A stretch of DNA of 64,000 nucleotides from Gammaproteobacteria bacterium (GCA_028819075.1 JAPPMM010000024.1:57268-121267); one strand, 5' to 3'. Shown: positions 18,263-28,092, counted from the stretch's first letter. Notes: generated by a model not told the origin, from the sequence alone. Translations and numbers: made by a program.

Positions 18263-19585
18263 TCACCCGCCCAGGTTCGGGTTGCGGTTCACCTCGTTCT
18301 CGGCGATGGGGAAGCAGGTCGCCGTCGGGGCTTCCGCGAAGAGGGGAGACAGCTCCTCCCACGGCGGGAAGGGAGCCTCGCCCGGTGAACCGTCCGCAGC
18401 CCACCGGCGCAGGTCGACCAGACGGCGGCCCTCGAGCAGCCCCTCGATCATGCGCTCGGTCTTCAGCGCCGTCCACGCCGCCTCCAGGCTCATGGCGTCC
18501 CAGGGCGCCAGCGGCTCCCCGGTGTTGTCGCTGATGTACATCGAGCGCACCTGGTTGATGAGCTCCATGCCCCCCGCGTAGTTGCCGTCGCGCAGCATTC
18601 CCTCAGCCCGGTACAGAAGCATCTCCGTCCCGGTGCCGAGGTGGATCGGAGTCTCCGGATCCAGCCAGGTGAAGTTGCTCCACGGCACTTGGCCGAAGCC
18701 CTGCAACGAAGCGTTGGCGAAGGGCTGGTCGGGGATCCGGTGCCACGCCACCCGGGGATCCCCGGATTCCGCGTAATAGCCGGTGCCGGGGATGGTGACG
18801 GGAAGATCGCTGGCCTCGAGCGGCAGCAGCGAGCGGATATTGGACGGGGCCTGTTCACCGAAGAAGGTGAAGAGGAGCGTGAACTGCCGGTAGGGCTCAT
18901 CTGCGTTGGCCCATCCGACCCGGCTGCGCGTGTTGAAGAAATTCGGATCGGGTTGCACCGCGAACACGAAGTTGGGAGGTACCTGGGCGGCATCGCTCAG
19001 GGCGCCTCCCCAGTCGCCCTTGGCCACCCGGACCTGCGCGCGCCCTGCGTAAGCCGCGTTGCTCTGCGTGGAATTGGCAGCGGCGCCCAGTGCCGACGTG
19101 AAGTGCTGCTCCGCGTTGTCGAGAGCCGCGCTGGGGGGCTGGGGTGCGCCTGCGGCCTCCAGCCACTGGCACCAGTTCTCGCCCAGAATCCGGTAGGTGT
19201 AGCCGGCCCAGATGTGCGCCTGGGCCAGGTTTTCACCCGTCACACCCCTCTCCAGTGCGCTCTTCGCGATGAAGAGCGCCTGCTGCACGTTGTTCCAGTC
19301 TCCGTTCACGTCCTCGGGCGGGAGCGAGCCTCCCTGAATGCGCGGGCTGTGGGAGTTGGTATCGCCCCCGGGGAAGAGCACGCGCGTGATGATGGAGTTG
19401 GTGTAGAAGACGAAGTTCGCGGTCTCGAGCACCATGCGCTCGGCCCCGCGAACCAGCGCCGCGTGCGAGGTTTCGTCGTCGAGGAACTTGTCCTGCACCG
19501 GGCCGGGATTGGTCACTTCGCAAGCGCCCGCAAACGCCACCAGGAGGAGGGCGCCAGCCGTCAGTCGTCTGTTGGTCGTGGTCAT
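18263..19585 (-). CDS. RagB/SusD-family nutrient-uptake lipoprotein
   Basis: 440 residues. The signal ends in AGAC with the lipidated cysteine starting CEVTNPGPV, the usual start of SusD-like proteins in this phylum. TPR-like helices typical of SusD occupy the middle (IAKSALERGV, AHIWAGYTYRILG, AGRAQVRVAKGDW), and the C terminus has the RMIEGLLEGRRLVDLRRW segment. It caps the TonB-dependent receptor encoded immediately upstream (13-base gap, same strand). The pair imports an oligosaccharide or peptide that cannot be told from sequence. Confidence 0.9.
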   Translation of the reverse strand: MTTTNRRLTAGALLLVAFAGACEVTNPGPVQDKFLDDETSHAALVRGAERMVLETANFVFYTNSIITRVLFPGGDTNSHSPRIQGGSLPPEDVNGDWNNVQQALFIAKSALERGVTGENLAQAHIWAGYTYRILGENWCQWLEAAGAPQPPSAALDNAEQHFTSALGAAANSTQSNAAYAGRAQVRVAKGDWGGALSDAAQVPPNFVFAVQPDPNFFNTRSRVGWANADEPYRQFTLLFTFFGEQAPSNIRSLLPLEASDLPVTIPGTGYYAESGDPRVAWHRIPDQPFANASLQGFGQVPWSNFTWLDPETPIHLGTGTEMLLYRAEGMLRDGNYAGGMELINQVRSMYISDNTGEPLAPWDAMSLEAAWTALKTERMIEGLLEGRRLVDLRRWAADGSPGEAPFPPWEELSPLFAEAPTATCFPIAENEVNRNPNLGG

Positions 19586-19598
19586 CGTCCGCCCTCCT

Positions 19599-22463
19599 CT
19601 AGAACTGGATCCGGAGCGAGGCCCGGAAGCTGATGGGAGTCGGGTTGCGGGCCGCGATGGCCTGCCCGAGGTCCACTCCTCCCTGGTTACCGCGCATCTC
19701 GGGATCGAGATAGGGCATCCTCTTCCAGGTATAGGAGTTGTTGAGCGCGAGCGTCAGCAGCGCGCTGCTGATGCGGTCCGGGAACGCGAAGTCCACCGGC
19801 ACCTGGGCGCTCAGGCTGCGCAGCCGGAAGAAGTCGGCGTCCCAGGTGAGGTAGCCGGAGTCGATCAGACTCGGCGTGCAGCGGGCCCGCCAGAGCGCAG
19901 GGGTGCTGTCCAGGAGCGTGATGTTGGTGTTGTTGGCCTTGTCCTCGTAGTAGGGCCAGCAGAGGGGCATCTTGCCGCCGCGGCTGATGCCGCCCGGGTG
20001 CACGTTGGAGTCGCGCAGGAAGTGGCCGCCCTTGAACTCGCCAGCCGCCGAGATGTAAATCCCGCCCGGGAGACGCAGGCTCGTGCTGGGACCGATGTTG
20101 TGGGTCGGGAAGTTGGGGCCGTAGATGTGGTTCCGCTCGCGGATCGGGTCCGCGATCTCGTCGGGATTGGAGACGTAGTCGTCACGCACCACCGGAACCG
20201 GCTCCCCCTCGATGATCCAGGTTCCCTGGCTGGCATGGAACGCCTGCGCGCCGCCCAGGTCGAGCACTTCGGATTTGTTGGTGGAGATGTTGAGTCCGAG
20301 GTTCAACTCGTAGTTGGCGCTCCGGTAGGGCGTGGTGTTGATCGACACCTCGAAGCCCTCGTTCTTCAACTCCCCGATGTTCTGAAGCTGGCTCGACTGG
20401 AAGCCGTTGGACGGGACCTGCAGCACCGCGAAGAGCGCATCGGTGGTCCGCTGGTAATAATAGGTGAAGTCGATCGCCACCCGATCGTCGACGAAGGAGG
20501 CGTCGAACCCCCCTTCCAGCTCGGTGGTGACCTCGGGACCCAGATCCGGATTGCCCAGGTTCTGGGGCAGGAAGGCGGGCCGGTCGTTCAGGCCCGCGGC
20601 CTCCCAGGTGCGCACTGCATCGAACGCGCCCGGCGCGCGTCCCGACCTCCCCCAGGCGGCGCGCAGCTTCAGCGAGCCCATCCCGGGATTCCAGAATTCC
20701 TCGTCGGAGAGGACCCAGGAGGCGCTGACCTTCGGATAGACCTGCAGGCCGAAGCCCTCGCCAAAGGCGCTGTTGCCGTCGACGCGGACGCCGCCGGTGA
20801 TGAAGTACTTGTTGTTGATGTCGAAGACGTTCTGGAAGAAGAAGCCAGCGTTCCAGACCTTCTGCCGCGTCTCGAATCCCTGAGTCTCGGCGGCGGAGTT
20901 GACCGTGGGCTCCTCGGCGCCCGGGAAGCCCTCGCCCCAGGCCTCGACGGTGTGTTCATCGTCGCCAACCGCCTGGCCGCCCCAGGAGAAGTTGGAGCGG
21001 ATCCCGTCCATCAGGTTGAAGCTGTAGGTGCCGACGTAGTCGAAGGTGATGAGGCGGTTCTGCCAGTGGTGGTTGAGCAGCGCGCCCCGGGGACGGAAGC
21101 GGAAGCCGAAGGGGCGCAGGTTGCGCGAGTCCTGCTGCAGCCAGTCGTACCCCAGGGTGAAACGATTGGTAAGATCCGCGATCGGCGTGTAGGTGAAGGT
21201 GCCGCCCGTGGTGAAGCGGTCGATGGTATGGCGGATATCGAAAGCGAGCACGCTGGCCGCGATCACGTCGGGAGAGTCGTCGGTGAAGTAGTTGGCCTTG
21301 CCCCGGTACACGTTGTGGCCCAGCCCCTGCGCGTTGCTCTGGGAGAGCTGCTGGGCGGACTCGGTGGAGTACGATGTGTTCCACTGGATCTGGAAGTTGG
21401 GAAGCGGCGTGAAGGTGAAGTTCCCGCGCGTGATCCACTCGCTGCTGAACTCGTTGGGCAGGTAACCCTCCTGGTCGGAGAAGGAACCCGAGACGAAGTA
21501 CTGCAGGTTCTCCAGCCCGCCGCGCACCGATGTCATGTAGTGCTGGTTGTGGCCCGTCTTGAGAAAGGGCTCCATGCGCAGGTAGGGGAAGGGGGAGTCC
21601 GGATAGTTGCCGAACTTGCGGCTCCATACCGCGCCCTGCTGGCTCTCCATCGTCCATTGGGGCGCCCCCACGGATCCGCGCTTGGTGAAGATCTGGATGA
21701 CGCCGGCGGACGCCTCGGTGCCGTACAGCGTGGTTGCCGCCGACCCTTTGATGATCTCGATGCGCTCGATGTCGTTGGGGTTGATCGAGTTGAGCGGCGT
21801 CTTCGAGGTGTTGGACCCGCGGATGCCGCGGTGGTCCGGAGCCGCCACGTGCGCCAGCGGCTCGCTGCGCATGCGCACCCCGTCGATGTAGATGATGGGG
21901 TTGTTGCTCATGGAGACGCTGGAGTTGCCCCGCAGGCGGATGGCGGGCGCGACGCCCAGCTCCCCCCCGGTGGCGCTCAGGTCGAGACCCGGCGCCGCGC
22001 CCTGGAGCAGGTCCACCATCTGGACGGGCTTGTCGGGCAGCTCGGTGACGTTGATCTGCGCGATGGAGTTGCCGATCTCGCGCCGGCGGGCTGCCCCGGC
22101 GGTACCGGTGACCACGATCTCGTCGAGACCCAGGGCGAGTTCCTCGAGCACGAAGTCGGCGGTGACGGTCTCACCCGCGCCGACCGTCACCTCCTGCTCG
22201 GCGGAGCCGAGGCCGATGCGCTCGGCGCGCACGGTGTAGGTGCCCGGCGGAACGTTGATGATGAGATACCGCCCGTTGGCGCGGGAGAGGCCGCCGAGTG
22301 CCTGGTCCGGAAGGTAGACCTGCGCCTCGGAGACCGGCCCGCCCGAACCGGATTCGGTTACGACCCCGGTGATGCGGCCGTTTTCCTGCGCCTCGAGTGG
22401 GGGCGCGAGGAAGAGAGCCAGCACACCCGCGGCCAGCAGCGTGGTTCGCCAGGGTGATTGCAT
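19599..22463 (-). CDS. SusC/RagA-family TonB-dependent outer-membrane receptor
   Basis: 954 residues from ATG 22463, chosen because AGGAGGAC lies seven bases upstream; the open frame extends 14 codons further. After the signal peptide comes a carboxypeptidase-regulatory-like domain (GRITGVVTESGSGGPV, residues 28-110) and then the plug domain with EIVVTG, SIAQIN and VQMVDLLQGAAPG. The SusC hallmark NPNDIERIEIIKGSAATTLYG is present, split here as two recognised runs. The rest is a beta-barrel ending in the aromatic-terminated RASLRIQF. It acts in the outer membrane with the SusD lipoprotein encoded 13 bases downstream. Confidence 0.93.
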   Translation of the reverse strand: MQSPWRTTLLAAGVLALFLAPPLEAQENGRITGVVTESGSGGPVSEAQVYLPDQALGGLSRANGRYLIINVPPGTYTVRAERIGLGSAEQEVTVGAGETVTADFVLEELALGLDEIVVTGTAGAARRREIGNSIAQINVTELPDKPVQMVDLLQGAAPGLDLSATGGELGVAPAIRLRGNSSVSMSNNPIIYIDGVRMRSEPLAHVAAPDHRGIRGSNTSKTPLNSINPNDIERIEIIKGSAATTLYGTEASAGVIQIFTKRGSVGAPQWTMESQQGAVWSRKFGNYPDSPFPYLRMEPFLKTGHNQHYMTSVRGGLENLQYFVSGSFSDQEGYLPNEFSSEWITRGNFTFTPLPNFQIQWNTSYSTESAQQLSQSNAQGLGHNVYRGKANYFTDDSPDVIAASVLAFDIRHTIDRFTTGGTFTYTPIADLTNRFTLGYDWLQQDSRNLRPFGFRFRPRGALLNHHWQNRLITFDYVGTYSFNLMDGIRSNFSWGGQAVGDDEHTVEAWGEGFPGAEEPTVNSAAETQGFETRQKVWNAGFFFQNVFDINNKYFITGGVRVDGNSAFGEGFGLQVYPKVSASWVLSDEEFWNPGMGSLKLRAAWGRSGRAPGAFDAVRTWEAAGLNDRPAFLPQNLGNPDLGPEVTTELEGGFDASFVDDRVAIDFTYYYQRTTDALFAVLQVPSNGFQSSQLQNIGELKNEGFEVSINTTPYRSANYELNLGLNISTNKSEVLDLGGAQAFHASQGTWIIEGEPVPVVRDDYVSNPDEIADPIRERNHIYGPNFPTHNIGPSTSLRLPGGIYISAAGEFKGGHFLRDSNVHPGGISRGGKMPLCWPYYEDKANNTNITLLDSTPALWRARCTPSLIDSGYLTWDADFFRLRSLSAQVPVDFAFPDRISSALLTLALNNSYTWKRMPYLDPEMRGNQGGVDLGQAIAARNPTPISFRASLRIQF

Positions 22464-22710
22464 GGTGCGTGTCCTCCTGTGGGGGTTCCGTGGCAGATAC
22501 TCCATATCGTCATCCTCCGCCGCACGATGATGCTGCTCATCCGGATGAACTCCGCATGCCCCGGGGGGAGCCCGCCGGCGCCAACGCGCCGCGGCGCCGC
22601 TGCATCCTCAATGGAAACGGGCCGAGGTCCAGGGCACACCCGGACTTCTGCCCAACGGACAGACTACGGTCCGGGTTTCCGGGTGTCAAAAGGGTGCGTC
22701 CGAGCCGCCG

Positions 22711-23406
22711 CTATCCCCCGACGATGGTGGCCTGCTCCACGTAGTCGAGTTCGGGGAAGTTCTCGGTCAGGTAGGCGTTGCCGCTGGCCGAGATGTTCTG
22801 CTGGAGCGGCCCGTTGCCCATCGGGGCAGCTTCTCCGTAACCGGAGTAGATGTTGTCCACGACGTCCATCCCCTCGACCACCTGCCCGACGGGCGCGAAT
22901 CCCATCCCGTCCAGGTTGGTGTTGTCCACCAGGTTGATGAACACCTGGGTGGTGCGCGAGTTGGGCAGCGAGGTGGCCGCAAAGCTGAGGTAGCCCCGCA
23001 GGTTGCTCTGTGTTACCGGGTCGTCGGGAATGGGATGGTTGCGCCAGGCGTTCGTGACGTACGGATCCGCGTGCATGCCGAACTGGGCCATGAAGCCCTC
23101 GATCACCCGGAAGAAGCGGGCGTCGTCGAAGTACCCGTTCTTGACCAGTACGTAGAAGCGATCGGCGCCGTTGGGGGCCCACGCGCGGTTCACCTCGACC
23201 ACAAACACACCTTCATTCGTCTGGAAGCGGGCGCGGTAGGTGTCGGGCGCGGTTTCGGCGAGTTCAGCCGGTCTCATCAGCGGATTGCTCACGTCGGGTC
23301 CCTCCGTTTCTTCGCTTGCGTCGCCGGCGCATCCCAAAAGGAGCGTCAGCGCCAGGATCGGAGCGCTCAGCCTGATGCGCGCGGTCAAGGCCGTAACGTA
23401 GGTCAT
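22711..23406 (-). CDS. Cyclophilin-type peptidyl-prolyl isomerase, lipoprotein
   Basis: 231 residues from ATG 23406, which has GGGGAAGG just upstream; starts at 23430 and 23556 are also open. A lipoprotein signal ends in LLLGC. The cyclophilin domain follows, with FQTNEGVFVVEV, FYVLVKNGYFDDARFFRVIEG-like core (catalytic-type FxRVI), FMAQFGMHADPY, SLPNSRTTQVFINLVDN and VVEGMDVVDNIYSGYGE. It would assist folding of exported proteins. It lies 247 bases upstream of the TonB receptor on the same strand; no gene was found in that gap. Confidence 0.87.
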   Translation of the reverse strand: MTYVTALTARIRLSAPILALTLLLGCAGDASEETEGPDVSNPLMRPAELAETAPDTYRARFQTNEGVFVVEVNRAWAPNGADRFYVLVKNGYFDDARFFRVIEGFMAQFGMHADPYVTNAWRNHPIPDDPVTQSNLRGYLSFAATSLPNSRTTQVFINLVDNTNLDGMGFAPVGQVVEGMDVVDNIYSGYGEAAPMGNGPLQQNISASGNAYLTENFPELDYVEQATIVGG

Positions 23407-23663
23407 GTTCCTTCCCCATGCGGTGGTCATCGCGTGTTGCTCGGGAGGTCGGTCCATCCCCGGATTCAAGGCTTCCATGATGAACGGACGCGGGACGGAC
23501 CCTTCCGCCGAGGGCCGAAGATAGCCCTGGCGCGGAACTCGTGCGAGTTCGCGCAACGTTGCCCTTGCCCGTGGACTCCCCCGTCGGCTACGGTGGAGGC
23601 TGGCGCTCCGATGCCCTCCCAGCCCGGTTTATCCACAGAATTATCCACTACGGGCCCGAAAAT

Positions 23664-23990
23664 ATGTCCTTTGTCCACACCGGAGAGGCGCCGCGCTTCT
23701 CACATGAGAAGATGCAGAAGGTCAATCTCTTCGAGACGCCGCAGATGTTCTGCGACATCTACTGTCTCGAACCGGGGCAGGAGCAGAAGGTCCATGCGCA
23801 TGCCGGGGCCACCAAGTTCTACTATGTGATCGAGGGCGAGGCGCTCGTTACGATCGGTGCCGAGACGCGCCGGCTGGCGGCGGGAGGACTGGCGTGGTCT
23901 GCGCCGGATGAGCCCCATGGGGTGAGCAACGGAAGCAAGGAACGGCTGATTCTCCTGGTGTCGATGGCTCCCAACCCCAACGCGCCGTAG
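23664..23990 (+). CDS. Small cupin-domain protein
   Basis: 108 residues forming a single cupin barrel. Metal-binding motif 1 reads HAHAGATKFYYVIEGEA (His-His and Glu ligands) and motif 2 reads APDEPHGVSN (His ligand). There is no signal peptide, so it is cytoplasmic. I start at ATG 23664 because the fold begins there; an earlier open start at 23541 adds residues with no recognisable structure. It is divergent from the cyclophilin gene and 45 bases ahead of the P1 peptidase. Substrate unknown. Confidence 0.8.
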   Translation: MSFVHTGEAPRFSHEKMQKVNLFETPQMFCDIYCLEPGQEQKVHAHAGATKFYYVIEGEALVTIGAETRRLAAGGLAWSAPDEPHGVSNGSKERLILLVSMAPNPNAP

Positions 23991-24035
23991 GATCGATTTC
24001 GGAGGGCAGAGCGAGAACAGATCGGAGGTGAACCG

Positions 24036-25286
24036 ATGAGATTGGAGACTGGAATTCGGCGCGTAATCGGGGGCGGTCTGCCAACGCTTTTCGGCGCGGC
24101 GGCGCTGCTGGTGGCTGCCGGGCAGGCTGCGGCCCAGGACGCGGACAGGCCGCGGGCGCGCGATCTCGGGGTTCCGTTCGACGGCACCCCCGGTCCGCTG
24201 AACGCGATTACGGACGTGCCCGGGGTCACGGTGGGGCACACCACCATCGTCCGCGGGAGCGGCCCGCTGGTGGTGGGGGAGGGGCCGGTGCGCACGGGCG
24301 TAACGGCGATCTGGCCCCGCGGCAACGACGACCCGGCGCCCGTGTTCGCGGCGTGGTTCTCGCTCAACGGGGACGGCGAGATGACCGGCACCACCTGGGT
24401 GGAGGACCGGGGCATGATGGACACCCCCCTGATGATCACCAACACCCTGAGCGTCGGGATCGTGCACCACGCGGTCATCCGCTACGGGGCGGCGAAGAGC
24501 GTGGAGACGGGGAACGGGGCGTGGCTCAACGCGCTTCCGGTGGTGGCCGAGACCTGGGACGGGACGCTGAACGACATCCGCGGCCAGCACGTGACCGAGG
24601 CGGACGCGATCGCGGCCATGGAGTCGGCGACGGGCGGGCCCGTGGTGGAGGGCAACGTCGGGGGCGGCACCGGGATGCGCTGCCACAGGTTCAAGGCCGG
24701 AATCGGAACGGCGTCGCGGGTCGTGGAAGTCGGTGACGCCACCTACACCGTGGGCGTGCTGGTGCAGTGCAACTACGGCTCGCGCGACCTCCTGCGGGTT
24801 GCCGGGGTGCCGGTGGGCCGGGAGATCCCCGACCTGCTGCCGGAAAGGCCGGCGCCGGAGGGGGGCCGAGACTCGCCCGCCGAGCCGCCGCCCGCCAACC
24901 GCGACGGGTCGATCATCGTGGTTGTGGCCACCGATGCGCCGCTGCTGCCCAACCAGCTCAAGCGCGTGTCGCGCCGCATCTCGCTGGGTCTGGCGCGCAA
25001 CGGCAGCGTGTCCACCGGGGGGTCGGGCGACATCTTCATGGCGTTCTCGACCGCGAATCGCGAGGCGACCGTCGCCGGCGAAGGGGAGGTCCCGCTGGTC
25101 ATGCTGCCCAACGGGCGCCTGGACGGCATCTTCCGCGCGACGGTGGAAGGCACCGAGGAGGCGGTGATCAACGCGCTGGTGGCGGGCGAGACCATGACCG
25201 GCGCCAACGACTGGACCATCCACGCACTCCCGCACGACCGGCTGCGGGAAATCCTGCGGCAGTACAACCGACTGGTCGGCGGCTAG
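24036..25286 (+). CDS. P1-family (DmpA/BapA-like) peptidase, exported
   Basis: 416 residues. A signal peptide ends in AAAQDADR. The body matches the S58 family of autoprocessing Ntn-type aminopeptidases, with NAITDVPGVTVGHTT, GVTAIWPRG, TGTTWVEDRG and EGNVGGGTGM. The self-cleavage and nucleophile site is DGSIIVVVATDAPLLP, with Ser292 as the predicted new N terminus of the small subunit. Related enzymes release N-terminal D- or beta-amino acids. The gene precedes the hydratase by 55 bases and could be co-transcribed with it. Confidence 0.9.
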   Translation: MRLETGIRRVIGGGLPTLFGAAALLVAAGQAAAQDADRPRARDLGVPFDGTPGPLNAITDVPGVTVGHTTIVRGSGPLVVGEGPVRTGVTAIWPRGNDDPAPVFAAWFSLNGDGEMTGTTWVEDRGMMDTPLMITNTLSVGIVHHAVIRYGAAKSVETGNGAWLNALPVVAETWDGTLNDIRGQHVTEADAIAAMESATGGPVVEGNVGGGTGMRCHRFKAGIGTASRVVEVGDATYTVGVLVQCNYGSRDLLRVAGVPVGREIPDLLPERPAPEGGRDSPAEPPPANRDGSIIVVVATDAPLLPNQLKRVSRRISLGLARNGSVSTGGSGDIFMAFSTANREATVAGEGEVPLVMLPNGRLDGIFRATVEGTEEAVINALVAGETMTGANDWTIHALPHDRLREILRQYNRLVGG

Positions 25287-25341
25287 GGCTGGTTGCGGAG
25301 GGGTGTGCGGAGATGAACGCTCGGAGGGTGGGAGGCGCGGC

Positions 25342-26133
25342 GTGACCGAAGCCGATCTCGCAACCGCGCTACTGGCGGCCCGCGACGGGCGGAGCACAAC
25401 GCTGCCGCCGACCAGCCAGGTGGCCGGACTCGATCTCGACGGCGCCTACCGCGTGGGCGCGGCCCTCGACCGTCGCCTGCGGGAGCGCGGATACCGGCGC
25501 GCCGGGTGGAAGGTTGGGTTCACCAACAGGACCGTCTGGCCCCGGTTCGGCATCTCCGAGCCCATTCTGGGGCCGGTGTACGAGCAGACCCTGACGATGG
25601 CTGCGCCGGCCGCCGAGTTGTCCCTGGCCGGCTTCTGCTCGCCGCGCATCGAGGTCGAGGTCATGTTCGGGATCGAGGCGGAAGGGGGGGCGCCGGACTG
25701 GAGCCGCCCCGCCTGGATGGCGGTCGGGTTCGAAGTCGTCGATTGCCACTACGGCTGGGACCTCACGCCCGCGGACTCGGTGGCGGATTTCGCGCTTCAC
25801 GGAGCACTGGTCGTCGGCCCCCGCGTACATCGCGCCGCGCCTGGATTCGCGGAAGGAATCGAACGGCTCGACCGGCTCGAAGTTCGGCTCTTCCGGAACG
25901 ATGAGCCGGTGGCCGAGGGACGGGGGAGCGCCGTGCTGGGCCATCCGCGCGCGGCGCTCGGGTTCGTCCCGCGGTTGCGCTCGAACTTCGAGGCCTCATC
26001 ACGCGCCTCGGGCGAGCGCGTCGTCAGCACCGGGACCATGACCGCGCTTGCCCCGCTCGCTCCCGGCGAGCACTGGCGCGTCGAGACGCACGGGGTGGAT
26101 CTCCCCGGCCTCGAACTCGTGCTTAAAGACTGA
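25342..26133 (+). CDS. 2-keto-4-pentenoate hydratase / fumarylacetoacetate-hydrolase-fold protein
   Basis: About 263 residues from GTG 25342, preferred because the alignment-like start TEADLATALLAARDG begins there and GGAGG precedes it; the open frame reaches 25303. The typical metal-binding pair is seen in PRIEVEVMFGIE, with WKVGFTNRTVWPRFG and later GHPRAALGFVPRL. The fold hydrates or cleaves 2-oxo acids in catabolic meta-pathways. No other aromatic-degradation genes are nearby, so the pathway is unclear. Confidence 0.8.
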   Translation: MTEADLATALLAARDGRSTTLPPTSQVAGLDLDGAYRVGAALDRRLRERGYRRAGWKVGFTNRTVWPRFGISEPILGPVYEQTLTMAAPAAELSLAGFCSPRIEVEVMFGIEAEGGAPDWSRPAWMAVGFEVVDCHYGWDLTPADSVADFALHGALVVGPRVHRAAPGFAEGIERLDRLEVRLFRNDEPVAEGRGSAVLGHPRAALGFVPRLRSNFEASSRASGERVVSTGTMTALAPLAPGEHWRVETHGVDLPGLELVLKD

Positions 26134-26202
26134 ACGGGCGCGCGGCGCGCGCGTGGCGGACTCGCCCGCCGTTGGCGGCGCGTACCCACCCGCAAGCGGC
26201 TA

Positions 26203-26634
26203 TTACGCGCGCAGCTTCTTCGAACCGAACCAGACGCCGACGGCGCCGATCACCGGGTTGAGCCAGGCAAACCACGTCGGCTGCCGGGCGCCCGCGGTCG
26301 CCTCCATCATCGACACGTCGTCGGGGCGCGGCCCCGCCGCCATCTCCCCCGGCATCAGGGCGTTCAACACCCCGAGCCCGATAACCATGACGATCAGACT
26401 GGTGGCGCCCCCGGCGTCTCGCGCCACCTTCGCACAGACTCGTCCGCCGATGTACGCGGCCACGAGCCCGAGCACGACCTGGCCGAGCACCCAGCTGCCG
26501 GATACCTCCCACGAACCCGGCTCGAAGGCGCGCGACGGCCCCAGCGTCACCCACAGAAGAGAGAAGAGCACGAAGAGCACGGCGGCCATGGCAACGTAGC
26601 CGGCGATGGCGGCGAGGATGTTCCTTAGCATCAT
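26203..26634 (-). CDS. Small integral membrane protein at the end of the taurine operon
   Basis: 143 residues with four hydrophobic stretches (about 5-28, 48-68, 80-98 and 122-140). No family was recognised; it does not look like the TauE/SafE sulfite exporters, which are longer. It starts 24 bases after the sodium:alanine symporter gene, so it is probably the last gene of that operon. A role in handling substrate or product of the pathway is only a guess from position. Confidence 0.7.
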   Translation of the reverse strand: MMLRNILAAIAGYVAMAAVLFVLFSLLWVTLGPSRAFEPGSWEVSGSWVLGQVVLGLVAAYIGGRVCAKVARDAGGATSLIVMVIGLGVLNALMPGEMAAGPRPDDVSMMEATAGARQPTWFAWLNPVIGAVGVWFGSKKLRA

Positions 26635-26658
26635 GTTCCTCCTGAGAAAGCGTGAAGT

Positions 26659-28092
26659 TTAGTAGCGGCCGAGTCGTTCCCGATACGAGAGGACCTCTTT
26701 TCTCAGGACCGGAGCCAGCAGGTACAGCCCCAGCAGGTTGGGAATCGCGACCACGTAGATCATCGCGTCCGAGAGATCGATCAGGGCGGCGAGGTTGATG
26801 CTCGAGCCCAGGACCACGAAGCCGCAGAAGAACAGCTTGAATCCCGTCTCCACCGACCGGTTCTCGCCGGTCACGTAGGTGGCCGCCTTCAGGCCGTAGT
26901 AGCTCCACGAGATCATCGTCGAGAAGGCGAACAGCACGGCCGCGACGGAAAGGGGCACCGGCGACCAGGAGAGCGTGCTCTCGAAGGCCGTCTTGGTCAT
27001 CTCGATGCCGCTGATGCCCGCATCGGCCAGCGCGGGATCGTAGACCGTCGTGATGATGACCAGCGCGGTCATGGTGCAGATGACCACTGTGTCGATGAAC
27101 GGTTCGAGCAGGCTGACGAAGCCCTCCGTGCACGGTTCGTCGGTTTGCACCGCGGAGTGGGCGATGGCGGCCGAGCCGAGGCCGGCCTCGTTCGAGAAGA
27201 CGGCGCGCCGGAATCCGATGATCATGACACCGATCATCCCGCCGCCGATGCTCTCGGGCGAAAAGGCGCCCTGCCAGATCTGGACGATGGCGGCCGGGAG
27301 GCGTTCGGCGTTGATGCCGATGATGGCCAGCGCCGAGAGCACGTAGAGCACCGCCATGAAGGGCACCAGCTTCGAGGTGACCCGCGCGATGCTCTTGATC
27401 CCTCCGACGATCACCATCGCCACGGCGACGGCCATGAAGACGCCCAGCAGCCAGGCCTTGTCGCTGAAGAAGCTGCCTTCCGCCCCCGTGACCTCGATGA
27501 GGATCGCGGCGGCCTGGTTGGACTGGAACATGTTGCCGATGCCGAGGCAGCCGAACACCATGGCTGCCGCGTAGAACATCCCCAGGCCCTTGCCGACCCC
27601 GGGCAGGTTCCGCAGCTCGAGGCCCCGCTGCAGGTAGTACATGGGGCCGCCGCTGACGGAGTCGTCCGGGTTGGTGTGGCGGTATTTCACCGCCAGCGTG
27701 CACTCGGCGAACTTGGTGCTCATCCCCAGCAGGCCGGCGATGATGAGCCAGAGCGTGGCGCCCGGCCCGCCCAGGGAAATCGCCACTGCCACCCCCGCGA
27801 TGTTCCCGATCCCGACCGTGCCCGAAACGGCGGTCGCGAGCGCCTGGAAGGGGGTGACCTCGCCCGGCTGGGAAGGATCGGTGTAGCGCCCCCGGACCAG
27901 GTCCAGCGCGTGCTTGAAGCCGCGCACGTTGATGAAGCGCAGGTACAGGGTGAAGAACACGCCACCCGCGATGAGCCACGCCACGATGAGGGGTACGTCG
28001 GCGCCCGCGATGGGCACGGCGTAGAAGATGAAGCCGGCCACCGCGTCCGTAACGGGTTGCATGAACTCGTTGATTCGTTCGTCAAGACCCAT
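26659..28092 (-). CDS. AGCS-family sodium:alanine/glycine symporter
   Basis: 477 residues with about ten membrane segments. AGCS hallmarks are FQALATAVSGTVGIGNIAGV, GGPGATLWLIIAGLLGMSTKF, NRAAAIL-like NQAAAILIEVTG and RRAVFSNEAGLGSAAIAH. The family imports alanine or glycine with sodium. In this operon two roles fit: uptake of taurine or a related amino sulfonate, or recycling of the alanine made by the transaminase. The second needs no change in substrate, but direction is not visible. It lies 42 bases after pta. Confidence 0.9.
   Translation of the reverse strand: MGLDERINEFMQPVTDAVAGFIFYAVPIAGADVPLIVAWLIAGGVFFTLYLRFINVRGFKHALDLVRGRYTDPSQPGEVTPFQALATAVSGTVGIGNIAGVAVAISLGGPGATLWLIIAGLLGMSTKFAECTLAVKYRHTNPDDSVSGGPMYYLQRGLELRNLPGVGKGLGMFYAAAMVFGCLGIGNMFQSNQAAAILIEVTGAEGSFFSDKAWLLGVFMAVAVAMVIVGGIKSIARVTSKLVPFMAVLYVLSALAIIGINAERLPAAIVQIWQGAFSPESIGGGMIGVMIIGFRRAVFSNEAGLGSAAIAHSAVQTDEPCTEGFVSLLEPFIDTVVICTMTALVIITTVYDPALADAGISGIEMTKTAFESTLSWSPVPLSVAAVLFAFSTMISWSYYGLKAATYVTGENRSVETGFKLFFCGFVVLGSSINLAALIDLSDAMIYVVAIPNLLGLYLLAPVLRKEVLSYRERLGRY

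Noticed and set aside
19434..22457. 1007-codon open frame on the plus strand
   Set aside because: It is opposite the SusC receptor and shows no signal peptide, repeats or known motif.
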